From assembly GCA_028456385.1 (NCBI GenBank), contig JALNQF010000340.1:1-44706 (forward strand): DNA of 44,706 bases, given 5' to 3'. Source of the stretch: Ophiosphaerella korrae (lineage: Eukaryota > Ascomycota > Dothideomycetes > Pleosporales > Phaeosphaeriaceae). The notes beneath the pieces were generated by a model. The model was not told where the DNA came from. It ran no database searches and worked only from the letters and a program-made list of their open reading frames with translations. Of this stretch, positions 10,743 to 23,294 are shown in pieces; the stretch's first letter is position 1; each line of letters begins with the position of its first letter. Made by a program: the position numbers and the translations under genes.

Positions 10743-11183
10743 TGTTACGGCTGTAACAAGAGGAATCTAACTCGAACTAATTAGCCCCCTTATAGATAAC
10801 GACAACACATACAACCCGTAAGGCAATAAACTTAACTAGGAAACTAACTACAACCTAGACACGTAATAGATTCGCGATTTACAATCTTAGTAAACACAAA
10901 GTACAAATTCGTGCACGTAATAAATTTATAATTTGCAATCTTAGTAAATACAAAGTATAAAGCTAGCTAAGAAGTATAAGTATATAGTTAGTAGTAATAC
11001 GTATTATTAGGATAGTATTAGTAATTTAATCCTTTAACTATAGAACGCTAATACAAGATAGTTGCAAAACATCTTCTATTATTTAATAGTTATTATAGAT
11101 TACAACCTAAACTTTTACTATTAACTCCTAATCTACTAACCTTAATATAGGCCCCTGTAGTTAACGATAAGAGGCCTATTATA
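10743..11183 (+). repeat. 5' LTR of copy C (441 bp), best-preserved LTR start
   Basis: The first 16 bases, TGTTACGGCTGTAACA, form an imperfect palindrome. The 3' end reads GAGGCCTATTATA, where the unmutated form would be CCTGTTACA. The first 190 bases keep many CpA dinucleotides (GACAACACATACAACCC, CACAAAGTACAAATTCGTG) that are TpA in the 3' LTR, and the two LTRs differ mainly by C/T and G/A. Confidence 0.93.
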
Positions 11184-11235
11184 CTTTACTAATTTAGTTA
11201 TTGTAAGAAGTAAAGCGTAAGTAGGGTATAGTCTA

Positions 11236-13050
11236 GCTAATACAATAGAAGGAAGTTTAACTAAAATAAGTAAAGCCCCTAAGAGTAGTTATAAGTCTAA
11301 TAGTACTGTATAGGAAATAATTAAGGACTAAATTAACAATTTAATCTTAGACAAAGAAGATATAAAAATAGTAATTAATATATTAGAGACGTAGAACAAA
11401 GAACTACAAGATTATATAAAGTAGAATAAGGTATAGATTAAAGTAATTATTAAAGGCTAGAATTAGATAGAACTAATTACGTAACGCTTAGTAATAAGTG
11501 CGACAAAGAAACTACTAAAGATACCTATCCTTAAGAAGTTTAATAGAATAAAGGAGAAACTAAGACTTTTTATAGCTTTAGTATAACTCTAGATAGATAT
11601 ATAAGTACTACACTTTAATATAGAAGAAAAGAAAGTAATATATATTAGGTTGTACCTTAAAGAAGATATAATAAGATAGTATAAACCTTACTAGATAGAT
11701 TATACAACATATTCTCTAATAACCTAGAAAGATAAAACTAGAGCTATTTTTAGAAGTTATAAATACTTTACTAAATAAATAAGAGTAGTATTTAAGGATA
11801 TAGATATTACCTAATAAGCTAAAGAGTAGCTAGAAAAGCTTATATAAAGTTAGAGTGTTCCTAAGTATGTATTATAATTTAAGTAACTATTATAGAATAT
11901 AGAAATGAATAAGTTAGCCTTAATATTACAATTTAAGCAAAGACTAAACTCTAAGATTTAATACAAAATAATCTATATAGAAAAACTAAGGACACTAGAA
12001 GCCCTAAAGTAATAGGCAATATAGATTAATAATAATCTTTAAGAATAGAAGAAGAATAAGTATAGAGGTTATACCTAGAATTACAATAAGGGAGACTCTA
12101 TAGTCCTTAACGTAAATAAGGATAAGAAGAAGAAGAAAAATAAAGACTTTACGTACTTTAGCTATAGTAAGCTAAGCTACTACGCAAAAGACTACTAATT
12201 AAAAAAGAAAAAAGATATAGTATATTATAAATATAGGAAACTAAGATACTTTATAAAGGACTATAAAAGTAAAGACCTAAAGAAAGAAACTTAGTTAAAA
12301 ATAACTAAGAAAAAGAAAGAAGTACTATAAGTATAGGCTAAACCTTAAGAGAAAGTAGCTAAGAGTAAAGAAGTATAATATACAATACTCTATTAGACTT
12401 TTTATTATAACGACGACTACTATATATATCTTTTTAGTAAATAGGGAGTAGTATAGTTCTTATAGAAATAGAGATATAAAGTAGCTATAATAAAGGAGAG
12501 AATAAAAGCTTAGCTAGAAGAGATAGCCTAAGTAATAGACTTACTAGTAGAAGATCTAGAAGGGGAAGAGCCCTTAGTACTATTAATCTAGGCTAAAGGA
12601 CTAGCACTAGATAAAGAGACTACTACAACTACTTCTAAAGGACTATAAGGAAGTAAGAAATAAGTTAGTATAAGAAGTATAGAGTATACCTAGCTAATAA
12701 TATATAGCTACAATAGCTATATAACTATAGATATAGAAGAATAAAATAAAGAATAGAAATTTATTTAGAAATACTTACTAGTTATAAGTATAGAAGAAGC
12801 GTATAAAGACTAAAAAGAATATAATCCTAAAGAAATAAAGTTTATACTATTTAAAGAATAGATAAAGTAATATATAGTTATAGTAGGAAGAATACCTATA
12901 TAAGAAGAGTAGTAATACTTAGTAAGAAAAACGCGATAGATTAATAAAGCCTATATACTAAGAGTACTAGTAGTATACTATATCTTAATAATAGACGCAC
13001 CTAGTAAAAGTAAATACTAAGAAGGGGATAACAAGATAATAGATCTAAGA
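11236..13050 (+). pseudogene. gag remnant of copy C with two CCHC knuckles
   Basis: The frame is followable from an ANTIEGSLTK-like segment at 11236 and is open, except for RIP-type stops, back to the LTR. No ATG is identifiable, so the start is open. A capsid-like middle carries LLKIPILKKFNRIKEKLRLF and YIRLYLKED. Knuckle 1 at 12154-12195 reads YFSYSKLSYYAKDY and knuckle 2 at 12223-12264 reads YYKYRKLRYFIKDY; each becomes CX2CX4HX4C if the key TAY codons came from TGY and CAY. A lysine-rich stretch (12123-12150) precedes them. The gag-pol boundary is arbitrary because the frame does not change. Copy G has the same distance from the ANTI motif to RT (3,135 bases). Confidence 0.85.
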
Positions 13051-16000
13051 CACCTAGTATATTTTAAAGTATTATAGATATTATACCTAGATAAGAATTA
13101 TATTATATATAGGAACCTAAAAGTAAACAATAATATATAGCCTATAAAGAGAAGAGGCTATAACTATATAAGAGTAATTCTAGTAGAAAATATCTAGGGA
13201 TAAGAAATAATCCTAGAAGATAGATACGTAGTAGTAAGACCTAGCTTAAAACTATCTAAAAAATGCGTCTAAGGTAGACTATAGTACAAATATATATATA
13301 ATAAATATCTAAAATATAAAAAATATAAATTTAAAGTAAGCCTATAGCCTTAAAAAGATAGATAATTTATAAAAACGCCTAAGTAAGAATAGCTAGAAGG
13401 TATAAGTAGCCTATATATTATAAAAACAAGAATATACTAAGAAAAGAAAGTATAAGTAATAATTAATAGTAGAGCTATAAGAAACTTTATATTAAAGAAG
13501 TTTATAGAAAAATAAGGAATAGAATATATAATAAAGAAATACCCTCGACAACTAAGTACGATTAAAGAAAAACTATTCTAGGAACCTATATAGTTTAAGA
13601 CAAAACCTTTAATACTAAGGTTAGAAAGACTAGAAATTAAGAATATAGTTATAGATATAATAACAATTAATAATAAACAAGATATAATATTAGGTATACT
13701 ATAGTTATAGATAACTAACCTACATATTAACTAAAAAATAGAGAAGATTAGCTACTATAAAACAGATATATTAAAAGCTAATATAAGTACTTATAAAGGA
13801 GAATTCCTAGAAGAATATAGAAAATAGGAAAAATAACTTATAGAGCCTAAAGATTATCTTCTAGAATATTAGCTATAGGACTTAGCGATAGAAATAGAAG
13901 AAGGAAAAGACATAGGATAGAGCCTAGTCTACTAAAAAATAGAAGAAGAGTTAAAAATTAAACAAGTATTTATTTAAAACATAATAAAGAAAGAATAGAT
14001 AAAAGAATCTAAGTCTTTAGTAGTATATAGACTTATCTTTATAGATAAGAAAGAGATAAATAATAAAAGACCTTACATAGACTTTAGAAAAACTAATATA
14101 GTTATAAGTAAGAACTAATATCTATTACTAAAGATAGACGCAATATAAGATAAACTACAAAGAGTAACAATCTTTACAAAATTAGATATCTAGAACGCCT
14201 ACTACTAAATTAGAATTAAGAAATGTAATAAATAGAAAATAGTATTTAGAATACAATAGAGACTATATAAATACTTAGTTATACTATTTAGCTTAATAAA
14301 CGCACTAGTAGTATTCTAAGAGAGAATTAATATAGTACTAAGAGAGTACTTAGATATATTTATATTTGTATACTTAGATAATATCTTTATATTCTTAGAA
14401 ATAGAGGAAGAGTATAAATAATATATATATAAAGTACTAGAGAAACTAGTAGAAACTAAAATATTCTTTAAAATAAGGAAATGCGAGTTCTATACAAAAG
14501 AAATAGACTTCCTAGGGTTTATTATAGAACTAAGAAAAATTAAAATTAATCTAGTAAAGATTAAGTTAATAAACGAATAGCTAACACTAAGAAACCTAAA
14601 AGAAGTATAGTAATTTTATAGGCTAGCTAACTTTTATAGAAAGTTAATAGTAAGATAGTCTAAAGATATAGAACTAATAATAAGACTTATAAAGAAAGAT
14701 ATACTATTTAAATAGATAAAAGAATATAATAAAGTATTTAATAAGATTAAGAAAAAGTTTATAGAAAACCTAGTTATTAGAATATATAACCTAGACCTAC
14801 TAGTAATAGTAAAAATAGACGCATCTAACTTAGTCTATAGAATAGCACTAATATAGGAAGACCTAGAGACTAAAAAAGAATACTTAGTTAAATACTTCTC
14901 TAAGAAAATAAAGATAGTAGAACTTAACTACCTAATCTATAACAAAGAAATACTAGTAATCTATAAAGCCTTTAAGTAGTAGAGAGTATATTTACAAAGA
15001 GTAAAGTATTAGATAAAGGTCTATACTAACTATAAGAATCTTATAAGATTTATAATAAATAAGGAACTATTATAACGCTATACAAGATAGTAGGAATACT
15101 TATTAATATTTAATATAGAAATTATATATACAAAAGAGAAAGATAATTAGTTTATAGATACCTTTAGTAGAAGACTAAACTTACAAAAAGAAGTAAGCGC
15201 TACTAGTATAGTTCTAGTTAAGAATAAAGAAAGATACTTAGTCCTAAATATACCTAAGATAGCTATAACACTTAAGAGAACAAGTAGTAAGCTAAATAAA
15301 TAGATTTAAAAAACAACGTAAGAATTATCTAAAGAAATAGAGAAACTAGAAATCTAAGAAGGATTTATATAAGCCTATAGAAGAATATATATTCTAAGAA
15401 AGATTTAAAGAGAATTTATATAATAATTCTATAAATTACTAGTATATAGTTACTAAGGTATTAAGAAAATATTAGATAGACTACTAAGAGACTACTATAT
15501 TCTAAAAGTAAGATAATTAGTAATAGAAGTACTATAAAACTATATAGAATATTAGAGGAATAAATATAGTAGGTATATACTATATAGAATATTATAACTA
15601 GTAGAAATACTAGAATAACTATAAAGAGTTATTACAATAGACTTTATTACAAAGCTACTAAAGTCTAAAGACCTAATATTAGGAGTTAAATATAATAGAA
15701 TCTTAATAATAGTAGATAAACTTATAAAGTATTTATACTTTAGACTATATAAAGAGAAAAGTAGGATAGAGGTTACTATATATTAGGTTCTAGGAACTAT
15801 AATTAGTTAATATAGACTACTAGACAAGATTATTATAGATAGAGATATACGATTTATATTAAAACTATAGGGAACGATAATAGCGTAATTAAGAATAAAG
15901 TACGTAATATCTATAGTATATTATCTATAGATAGATAGATAGTTAGAATAAATAAATTAGATAGTAGAATAATACTTAAGATACTACCTTAACTATAACT

Positions 16001-16710
16001 AAAACAACTAGGTATAGCTACTACCTATAGTATAGTTAGTATATAATAGTGTAAAGAACGTAGTAATAAGAGTATTACTTTTTTTCGCGAACTATAGATT
16101 TAAGCCTAACGTATACTAGATACTAAGAGATTAAATATCTTAGTTTCTAAGAAGAGAAAACTTCGCTAATAGACTTAGAGATATACACGATTAACTAAGA
16201 TAGGACGTAGAATTCCTATATAATTAGATAGCTAAGTACTACAATAAGAAGTATAAAAAGAGACCTTAATTTAGAGAGAGAGAAAAAGTATAGTTAGTAT
16301 AAAAAAATATTAAGAGTAAACAACTAAGTTTAAAACTAGACTACGTTAAGATAAGACTATACAAAGTAGAAAAAGAAGTTATACTAGTTATATTTAAATT
16401 AAAGCTACTAAATAAAATAAAGATATACCTAATATTCTATATAGCTCTACTAGAATAAGTACTACAAGAAGTAGAACTACTAGTATATAAAGTAGATACG
16501 TATAGAGAATAAGAAGAATAAGAAGTTAAAGAAATCTTATAGTACTAGTTCTATAATAGAAGAAACTATTACTTAGTAGAATAAATAAGAATAGATAAAA
16601 AAGGACAACTATAAGAAAAAATATAGGAACTAGAAGATAATCTTAATTACTCTAAGAAACTAGAGGAGTTCTAAAGTTAAAACCCTCTAGAGCGCCTTGT
16701 AGTAAACTAA
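13051..16710 (+). pseudogene. pol remnant of copy C: protease to chromodomain
   Basis: Collinear with copy A at an offset of 13054. Protease NSRA at 13465 (expected DSGA). RT YLDN at 14371-14382. RNase H about 14810-15180 with KIDASNLVYRIALI. Integrase H2C2 with both Cys lost; catalytic D at 15640 kept, and the second D and the E codons also readable downstream. Chromodomain about 16520-16650. Interrupted by many TAA/TAG. The end at 16680 is doubtful for the reason given for copy A. Cut-and-paste DDE residues survive better than the RT active site because of their dinucleotide context. Confidence 0.92.
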
Positions 16711-17451
16711 GAAAATTAATATTACTAGCGCTAAATAGAGAGGCGTTAGGAACGTCTAACGCGATAGGAGCTAGAGTAGCCTAAACTACATCCTTAAAGT
16801 CTATCTTAGCCTCTAAGGTATAAGACTATTTAGATAATTTAGCGTTATTATAAGCCTTTATCTTATAAAAACACTTAATATAAGAATAAAGATCTACTAG
16901 CTTATAAAGAGTTAACTTACGCTTAGCTTTAGCCTTAGTAAGCTATAATAATAGTATCTCTTAAGCTTAGTTAATAGCTCGCCCTATATAACTTAGTAAG
17001 AAGAGACTATATAGAAATTAAACACGTATACTCTATAAAAGAGACACTAGAAGGTGTATATATATATTAAATATTAGCTAGAATATACTTACTATAGTGT
17101 TTGCTATCCTTTAAGGATATAAGATAAGTAAGCTTTAACTAAGTATAATAGGCGCAAGGAAATATTTTAACTCTATTACAAGTAACGTAAGTAACAAGAA
17201 GAAGTTTATTGTAATTAGAACGTAAAGATATAGAGAATAATAAAGAACTAGAAATAAACGAAGAAACTAGACTAATAACCTTAGGCCTAGAATAGAGAAA
17301 TAAGAACTTATCTAGAGAAGGAAATAGTGTTATAGCTATAACAAGAAGAATCTAATTTAAACTAATTAGCCCCTTTATAGATAACGATAACATATACGAC
17401 CTATAGAGTAATAAACTTAACTAGGAAACTAACTACAACCTAGATACGTAA
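16711..17451 (+). pseudogene. LTR-overlapping extension of copy C
   Basis: Same frame as gag and pol (the LTR codon at 17329 is in phase with RT at 14371). It crosses the polypurine tract and stops at codon 41 of the LTR with TAA at 17449-17451. Visible blocks include a YSIRET-like block, KETRLITLGL before the LTR, and LISPFIDNDN with NLNQETNYN-like residues inside it. No family recognised. Confidence 0.62.
17314..17327 (+). promoter_or_regulatory. Polypurine tract of copy C
   Basis: AGAGAAGGAAATAG ends at the base before the 3' LTR. Same place and same reading frame as in copy A. Confidence 0.65.
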
Positions 17452-17768
17452 TAGATTTACAATTTATAATCTTAGCAAATATAAAGTATAAATTCGTGTA
17501 TATAATAAATTTGTAATTTATAATCTTAGTAAATATAAAGTATAAAGCTAGCTAAAAAGTATAAGTATATAGTTAGTAGTAATACGTATTATTAGGATAG
17601 TATTAGCAATTTAATCCTTTAACTATAGAACGCTAATACAAGATAGTTGCAAAATATCTTCTATTATTTAATAGTTATTATAGATTATAACCTAAACTTT
17701 TACTATTAACTCCTAATCTACTAACCCTAATATAGGCCCCTATAGTTAATAATAAGAAGCTTATTACA
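17328..17768 (+). repeat. 3' LTR of copy C (441 bp)
   Basis: Same length as the 5' LTR. It starts TGTTATAGCTATAACAAG and ends GCTTATTACA, with a true CA end. Clearly poorer in CpA than the 5' LTR. Contains the 54-bp tandem pair at about 17446-17550. Confidence 0.93.
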
Positions 17769-17773
17769 ACTAC
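17769..17773. repeat. Target-site duplication ACTAC, right side of copy C
   Basis: Matches 10738-10742 exactly. Confidence 0.93.
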
Positions 17774-19037
17774 TCTATTCTTTTATAGAAACTATCTTAC
17801 TTTTTACTTACTAGAAAGATATATATAGTAGTTATTATTATAATAAAAAGTTTAATTAAGTATTATATACTATAATTCTTTACTAACTACTATTTTCTTT
17901 TAAAGCTTAGCTAATACTTTAAGTACTTTTTTTTTTTTTTTTTTTTTTTTAGTTATTTTTAACTAAACTTCTTTCTTAAGATTTTTACTTCTATAGTTTT
18001 TAGTAAAATATCCTAATCTCTTATATTTATAATATACTATATCTTTTTTCTTTAACTAATAATTATTTATATAGTAGCCTAGTTTACTATAATTAAAGTA
18101 TATAAAGTTATTATTCTTTTTTTTCTTATTATCTTTATTTATATTAAAGATTATAAAGTCTTTACTATTATAGTATCTAGGTTATCTTTTATACTTATTT
18201 ATTTTCTATTCTTAAAGATTATAATTAATTTATATTACTTACTACTTTAGAGCTTCTAGTATTCTTAGTTTTAGTTTTTATTTAAATTATAAAATTAGAG
18301 ATAGCTTATTTTAATCTATATTTTATTATAATTATTTAAACTATACTATATATTCTAAAATACTCTTATTTTATATAAGCGTTTTAAGCTTTTCTTTAGC
18401 TTATTAAGTAATATCTATTTTTTTAAATACTATATTTATTTATTTTATAAAGTATTTATAACTTTTAAAAATAGCTTTTATTTTCTTTTTTTATATTTAT
18501 AGAGTATATATTATATAATCTATTTAGTAAAGTTTAAATAATCTTATTATATATTTTGTAAAGTATATTCTAATATATACTACTTTTTTTTTTTTAGTAT
18601 TAAAGTAAAATACTTATATATCTATCTAGAGCTATACTAAAGCTATAAAAAGTTTTAGTTTTTTTTTTATTTTATTAAACTTCTTAAGTATAAAAATCTT
18701 TAGTAGTTTTTTTATTATACTTATCTCTAATCTTTAAGTAATTAGTTTTATCTAGTTCTATCCTACTATAATAGCTTTAATTTATATTTTATTTTACTTT
18801 ATATAGTTTTATAATTCTTTATTCTATATTTCTAGGATATTAATTACTAGCTTTATATTTTCTTTTTTAGAAATTAAATTATTTAGATAGTTTTAATTAC
18901 TTATATATCTACTATATCTAAGCTATAAAAGCTTAAAAGTACTTTCTTTTCTTTTATAATTAAACTTTTTACTATTATATTAGCTTAGACTATATACTAC
19001 TTATACTTTACTTTTTTTATAAACTAAATTAGTAAGG
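17774..19037 (-). pseudogene. gag remnant of copy D
   Basis: Matches the minus-strand gags of G (28800-30088) and F (35430-36718) over its whole length: CTTACTAGAAAGATATATAT near the left end, the knuckle region around 18030-18120 (TTTATAATATACTATATCTT is the antisense of knuckle 2), and the capsid block near 18660-18720. Almost every C and G is lost. A 24-base T run at 17927-17950 replaces a (TTC)n tract that encodes lysines in copy G. Confidence 0.8.
17927..17950. repeat. Homopolymer of 24 T in copy D gag
   Basis: On the element's sense strand this is poly-A, at the place where copy G (about 28940-28963) has AAGAAGAAGGAAG encoding lysines. Loss of every G and some expansion would give it. 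Confidence 0.85.
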
Positions 19038-19482
19038 TATAATAGAGTTACTAGAATTAACTCTTAGTAACCTATTTAGGTATTAGTAGATTAAAAAGTA
19101 ATAATAAAGGTTTATATTTTAATTAAGTAATAGGCTTTTAATAATAGAAGATATTTTATAATAATTAAATTATTACTACTTATAGTTAATAATTTAATTA
19201 CTAATATTATCTTAATAAAATATATTACTACTAAATATATACTTATAGTATTAAAGTAGTTTTATAGCTATATATTTACTAAGATTATAAATTTATAAAT
19301 TTATTACGTATAGGCTTTACAACTTTATATTTACTAAAAATATAAATTTATAAATTTATTACCTATTTAGGTTATAGTTAGTTTTCTAAATAAGTTTATT
19401 TACTTATAAGTTATATATATTATTATTATTAACTATAAAGCTAATTAGTTTTATTTATTATTTTCTTATTATACTTATAATA
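19038..19482 (-). repeat. 5' LTR of copy D (445 bp), very eroded
   Basis: Plus-strand ends TATAATAGAG and CTTATTATACTTATAATA are the mutated forms of the family ends. The order of internal blocks, including a degraded tandem pair with AAATTTATAAATTTATTA around 19290-19370, matches the minus-strand LTR of copy G. Confidence 0.8.
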
Positions 19483-19487
19483 ATATT

Positions 19488-22306
19488 AATATATATAAAA
19501 GAGAATTCTTAGATAAATATAAGAAATAAGAAAAATAACTTATAAAGCCTAAAGACTACTTTCTAGAATACTAACTATAAGACTTAGTAATAAACTTAAA
19601 AGATAGAAAAAATATAAGATTAAGTTTAGTCTACTAAAAAACTAAAGAAAAGTTTAGAATTAAAAGAGTATTTATTAAAAGTATAACAAAGAAAAAATAA
19701 ATAAAAGAATTTATATCTTTAGTAGTATATAAACTTATATTTATAAATAAAAAAGAAATAAATAAGAAGAAATGTTATATAGATTATAAAAAGATAAACG
19801 TAATTATAAATAAAAATTAATATTTTTTACTATAAATAGATAATATATAAAATAACTTATAAAAAATAAAGATCTTTATAAAGTTAGATATCTAAAATAC
19901 TTACTATTAGATTAGAATTAAGAAAAGTAATAAATAGAAAATAGTATTAAAAATATAATATAAACTATTTAAATATATAGTTATACTTTTTAGATTAAGA
20001 AATATACTAGTAGTATTTTTAGAAAGAATTAATATAGTACTAAAAAAGTACTTAGACGTATTTATATTTATATACTTAGATAATATCTTTATATTTTTAG
20101 AAATAAAAGACAAATATATATAATATATATATAAAGTACTAAGAGAGCTTATTAAAAATAAATTAGTTTTTAAGATAAGAAAATATAAGTTCTATATAAA
20201 AAAAATAGACTTTCTTAGATTTATTATTAAACTAAGAAAAATTAGGATTAACTTAAATAAAATTAAATTAATCTAAGAATAGCTAATACTAAAGTACTTA
20301 AAAGTAGTATAATAGTTTTAAAAACTAGTAAACTTATATAAAAAGTTAATAATAAAATAAATTAAATATATAAAGCTAATTATTAAACTTATAAATAAAG
20401 ATATACTATTTAAATAGCTTTAGGAATATAATAAAGTATTTAATAAGACTAAAAAAAAGTTTATAAAAAACCTAGTTATTAGAATATATAACTTAGAACT
20501 ATAAGTAATAGTAAAAATAGACGTTTTTAACTTAGTTTATAAAATAGTACTAATATAAAAAGATCTAAAAACTAAGTAAAAATACTTAGTTAAATATTTT
20601 ACTAAGAAAATAAAAATAGTAGAACTTAACTACTTAATTTATAATAAAGAAATCCTAGTAATCTATAAAGTATTTAAATAATAGAAAGTATATTTATAAA
20701 AAGTATAGTATAAAATAAAAGTTTATATAGATTATAAAAATCTAATAAAATTTATAATATATAAGAACTTATTATAATACTATATAAAATAGTAATAATT
20801 TTTATTAATATTTAAATTTAAGGTTATATATATAAGAAAAAAAAATAACTAATTAGTAAATACTTTAAGTAAAAATCTAGATTTATAAAAAAAAGTAAAT
20901 ACTACTAGTATAGTTTTAGTTAAAAATAAAAAAATAAACTTAGTTTTAAATAAACTTAAGATAGCTATAATACTTAAAAAAAAGAGTAGTAAACTAAATA
21001 AATAGATTTAAAAAGAAATAGTAAAAGTTTTTAAAAAAATAAATAAACTAAAAATCTAATATAGATTTATAAAAGCTTATAGAAGAATATATATTTTAAG
21101 TAAAATTTAAAAAGAATTTATATAATAATTCTATAAACTACTAGTATATAAATACTAAAAAATTAAAAAAATACTAAGTAGGCTTTTAAAAGACTACTAT
21201 ATACTTAAAGTAAAATAACTAGTAATAAAAGTACTATAAAACTATATAGAGTATTATAGAAATAAGTATAACTAATATATACTATATAGAATATTATAAC
21301 TAGTTAAAGTATAAAAATAGTTTTAAAAAATTAAAATAATAGACTTAATTATAAATTTACTTAAGTTAAAAAACTTAATATTAAGAGTTAAATATAATAA
21401 AATTATAATAATAGTAAATAAACTTATAAAGTAATTATAATTTAAACTATATAAAAAGAAAAGTAAAATAGAAGTTACTATATATTAGTTTCTAGAAACT
21501 ATAATTAACTAGTATAGTACTCTAGATATATAATTTATATTAAAACTATAAAGAATAATAATAGTATAATTAGGAATATAATATTAAATATTAATAGTTT
21601 ACTACTTATAAATAGATAGATAATTAGAATATATAAATTAGATAGTAAAATAGTACTTAAGATACTACTTTAACTATAATTAAAATAACTAAGTATAGTT
21701 ACTACTTATAGTATAGTTAGTATATAAAAGTATAAAAAATATAGTAATAAAAGTATTACTTTTCTTTATAAACTATAGATTTAATCCTAATATATACTAG
21801 ATACTAAAAAATATAAAATCTTTATAACTAGAATAAAAAAAATATATAATTAATTAAGATAAGATATAAAGTTTCTATATAAAAATAGTAAAGTATTATA
21901 ATAAAAAATATAAAGAAAAACCTTAGTTTAAAAAGAAAAAAAAAGTATAGTTAGTTTATAAAAATATTAAAAGTAAATAATTTAATTTAAAACTAAATTA
22001 TATAAAAATAAAACTATATAAAATTAAAAAATAGTTATACTAGTTATTTTTAATTTAAAGTTACTAAGTAAAATAAAGATATACTTAACTTTCTATATAG
22101 TACTACTTAGGATAGTACTATAAAATATAAAACTACTAGTATATAATATAAATATATATAGAGAATAAAATAAATAAAAAGTTAAGAAAATTTAATAATA
22201 CTAGTTTTATAATAGAAAAAACTACTACAAAGTAAAATAAATAAGTATAGATAAAAAAGAGTAACTATAAAAAGATATATAGAAACTAGAAAAGTTCTAA
22301 AATTAA
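19488..22306 (+). pseudogene. pol remnant of copy E
   Basis: It begins just before the segment equivalent to copy A 745 (GAGAATTC). RT YLDN is at 20073-20084, preceded by KYLDVFIF. RNase H around 20510-20880 has KIDVFNLVYKIVLI. The integrase core around 21330-21640 is more damaged than in A or C; the second catalytic region is shortened. Chromodomain about 22180-22290. A 68-codon stretch open on the opposite strand at 19907-20113 is only the antisense of RT. Formal end TAA at 22304-22306. Confidence 0.85.
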
Positions 22307-23081
22307 AACTTTCTAGACTACTTTATAGTAAATAGAGAAGACTTATACTACTAGTAATAAGTAAAAAAGTATTAGATACGCTTAATATAATAAAAGCTAA
22401 AGTAGCTTTTACTATAGCTTTAAAATTAAGTTTAGACTTTAAAAAAGTAGCTTATATAATAAACTTCTTATTATTTAAAGCTTTTAATTTATAAAAATAA
22501 ACTAAATAAGTATAATTTATTACTTATATACTTAGAATTTAATTATATATATTTTTAGCTTCTATAATCTATATAGATAGTTTTTTTATATATAGTTAAT
22601 AGCTCTTTTTATTATAAATAAGTATAGATATATAAATAAGTATCTTTAATTTATAATTTACTAGAGTTATACTAAAAAAGTTAAAAAATAAATAAGTATT
22701 AGTATAAATATATACTTTATAAGCTTTATAATACTTTAAAAAAAGATAAACTAATAAAAAGTTTAAAGACTTATAATAAAAATAAATAAATATTATAATA
22801 CTATAGTATAATATATAATCTACTAACTAAAGATAATAAAGAGTAGACTTAGTAAGTATAATGAAAAAAATAAAGAACTTTATATTAATAAAGAAATTAA
22901 GTTAATAACTTTAGCTCTAAGATAAAAAATTAAAAACTTACTTAAAAAAAGAGATAGTATTATAAGTATAATAAAAAAAACTAAGATAGAACTAATTATT
23001 TTTAACTTAAGTACTAATAAAGTATAAAATAAGTAAAGTAATAACTTAGATTAAAAGATAAATAATAACTTAGATATATAG
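22307..23081 (+). pseudogene. LTR-overlapping extension of copy E
   Basis: In frame with RT: 20073 and LTR codon 22959 differ by a multiple of three. Despite heavy mutation, codon 41 of the LTR is again a stop, TAG at 23079-23081, six bases before copy F begins. It resembles copy A more than B, C or G. Confidence 0.55.
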
Positions 23082-23087
23082 AAGTAA
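22958..23087 (+). repeat. 3' LTR of copy E, left piece
   Basis: It starts TATTATAAGTATAATA after a purine-rich GAGATAG, and is cut at 23087 by copy F. The last five bases, AGTAA, are the target duplication. Confidence 0.82.
23083..23087. repeat. Target-site duplication AGTAA, left side of copy F
   Basis: Identical to 37145-37149, directly outside the outer ends of F's two LTRs. Confidence 0.9.
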
Positions 23088-23294
23088 TATAATAAGCTAC
23101 CTATTATTAACTATAGGCACCTATATTATATATTAGTAGATTAGGAGTTAATAGTAAAAGCTTAGAGGTAATCTATAATAACTATAAATAATAAAAGATA
23201 TTTTATAACTATCTTGTATTAGCGTTCTATAGTTAAAGGATTAAATTACTAATACTATCCTAATAATATATATCCTACTAACTATATACTTGTT

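Larger units (their letters stand above)
10743..17768 (+). mobile_element. Full-length family 1 chromovirus, copy C (7,026 bp)
   Basis: Both LTRs are 441 bp, with TG start and CA end readable (TGTTACGG at 10743, TTATTACA ending at 17768), flanked by ACTAC duplications. Gag knuckles (12154), RT (14371), the chromodomain end (16678) and the LTR-internal stop (17449) are all in the same frame, so no net indel has accumulated over 6.2 kb. Only point mutation has killed it. Inserted into the gag of copy D. Confidence 0.96.
10258..19482 (-). mobile_element. Family 1 copy D, minus strand, split by copy C
   Basis: Two pieces: 10258-10737 (end of gag towards protease) and 17774-19482 (gag and 5' LTR). 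Full-length copy C lies between them with the perfect duplication ACTAC on both sides. D lacks pol and its 3' LTR; the left piece stops at family 2. Base composition is much more extreme than in C, so D is an older resident. Confidence 0.85.

Noticed and set aside
11184..11235. Primer-binding site for a tRNA after the 5' LTR
   Set aside because: No TGG-type tRNA complement is visible; CTTTACTAATTTAGTTATTG is conserved but RIP prevents a call. Self-priming cannot be excluded or supported.
19907..20113. Open stretch of 68 codons on the minus strand starting with ATG
   Set aside because: Antisense of the RT core of copy E; composition is I, L, N, S, Y only, as expected for AT-saturated DNA.
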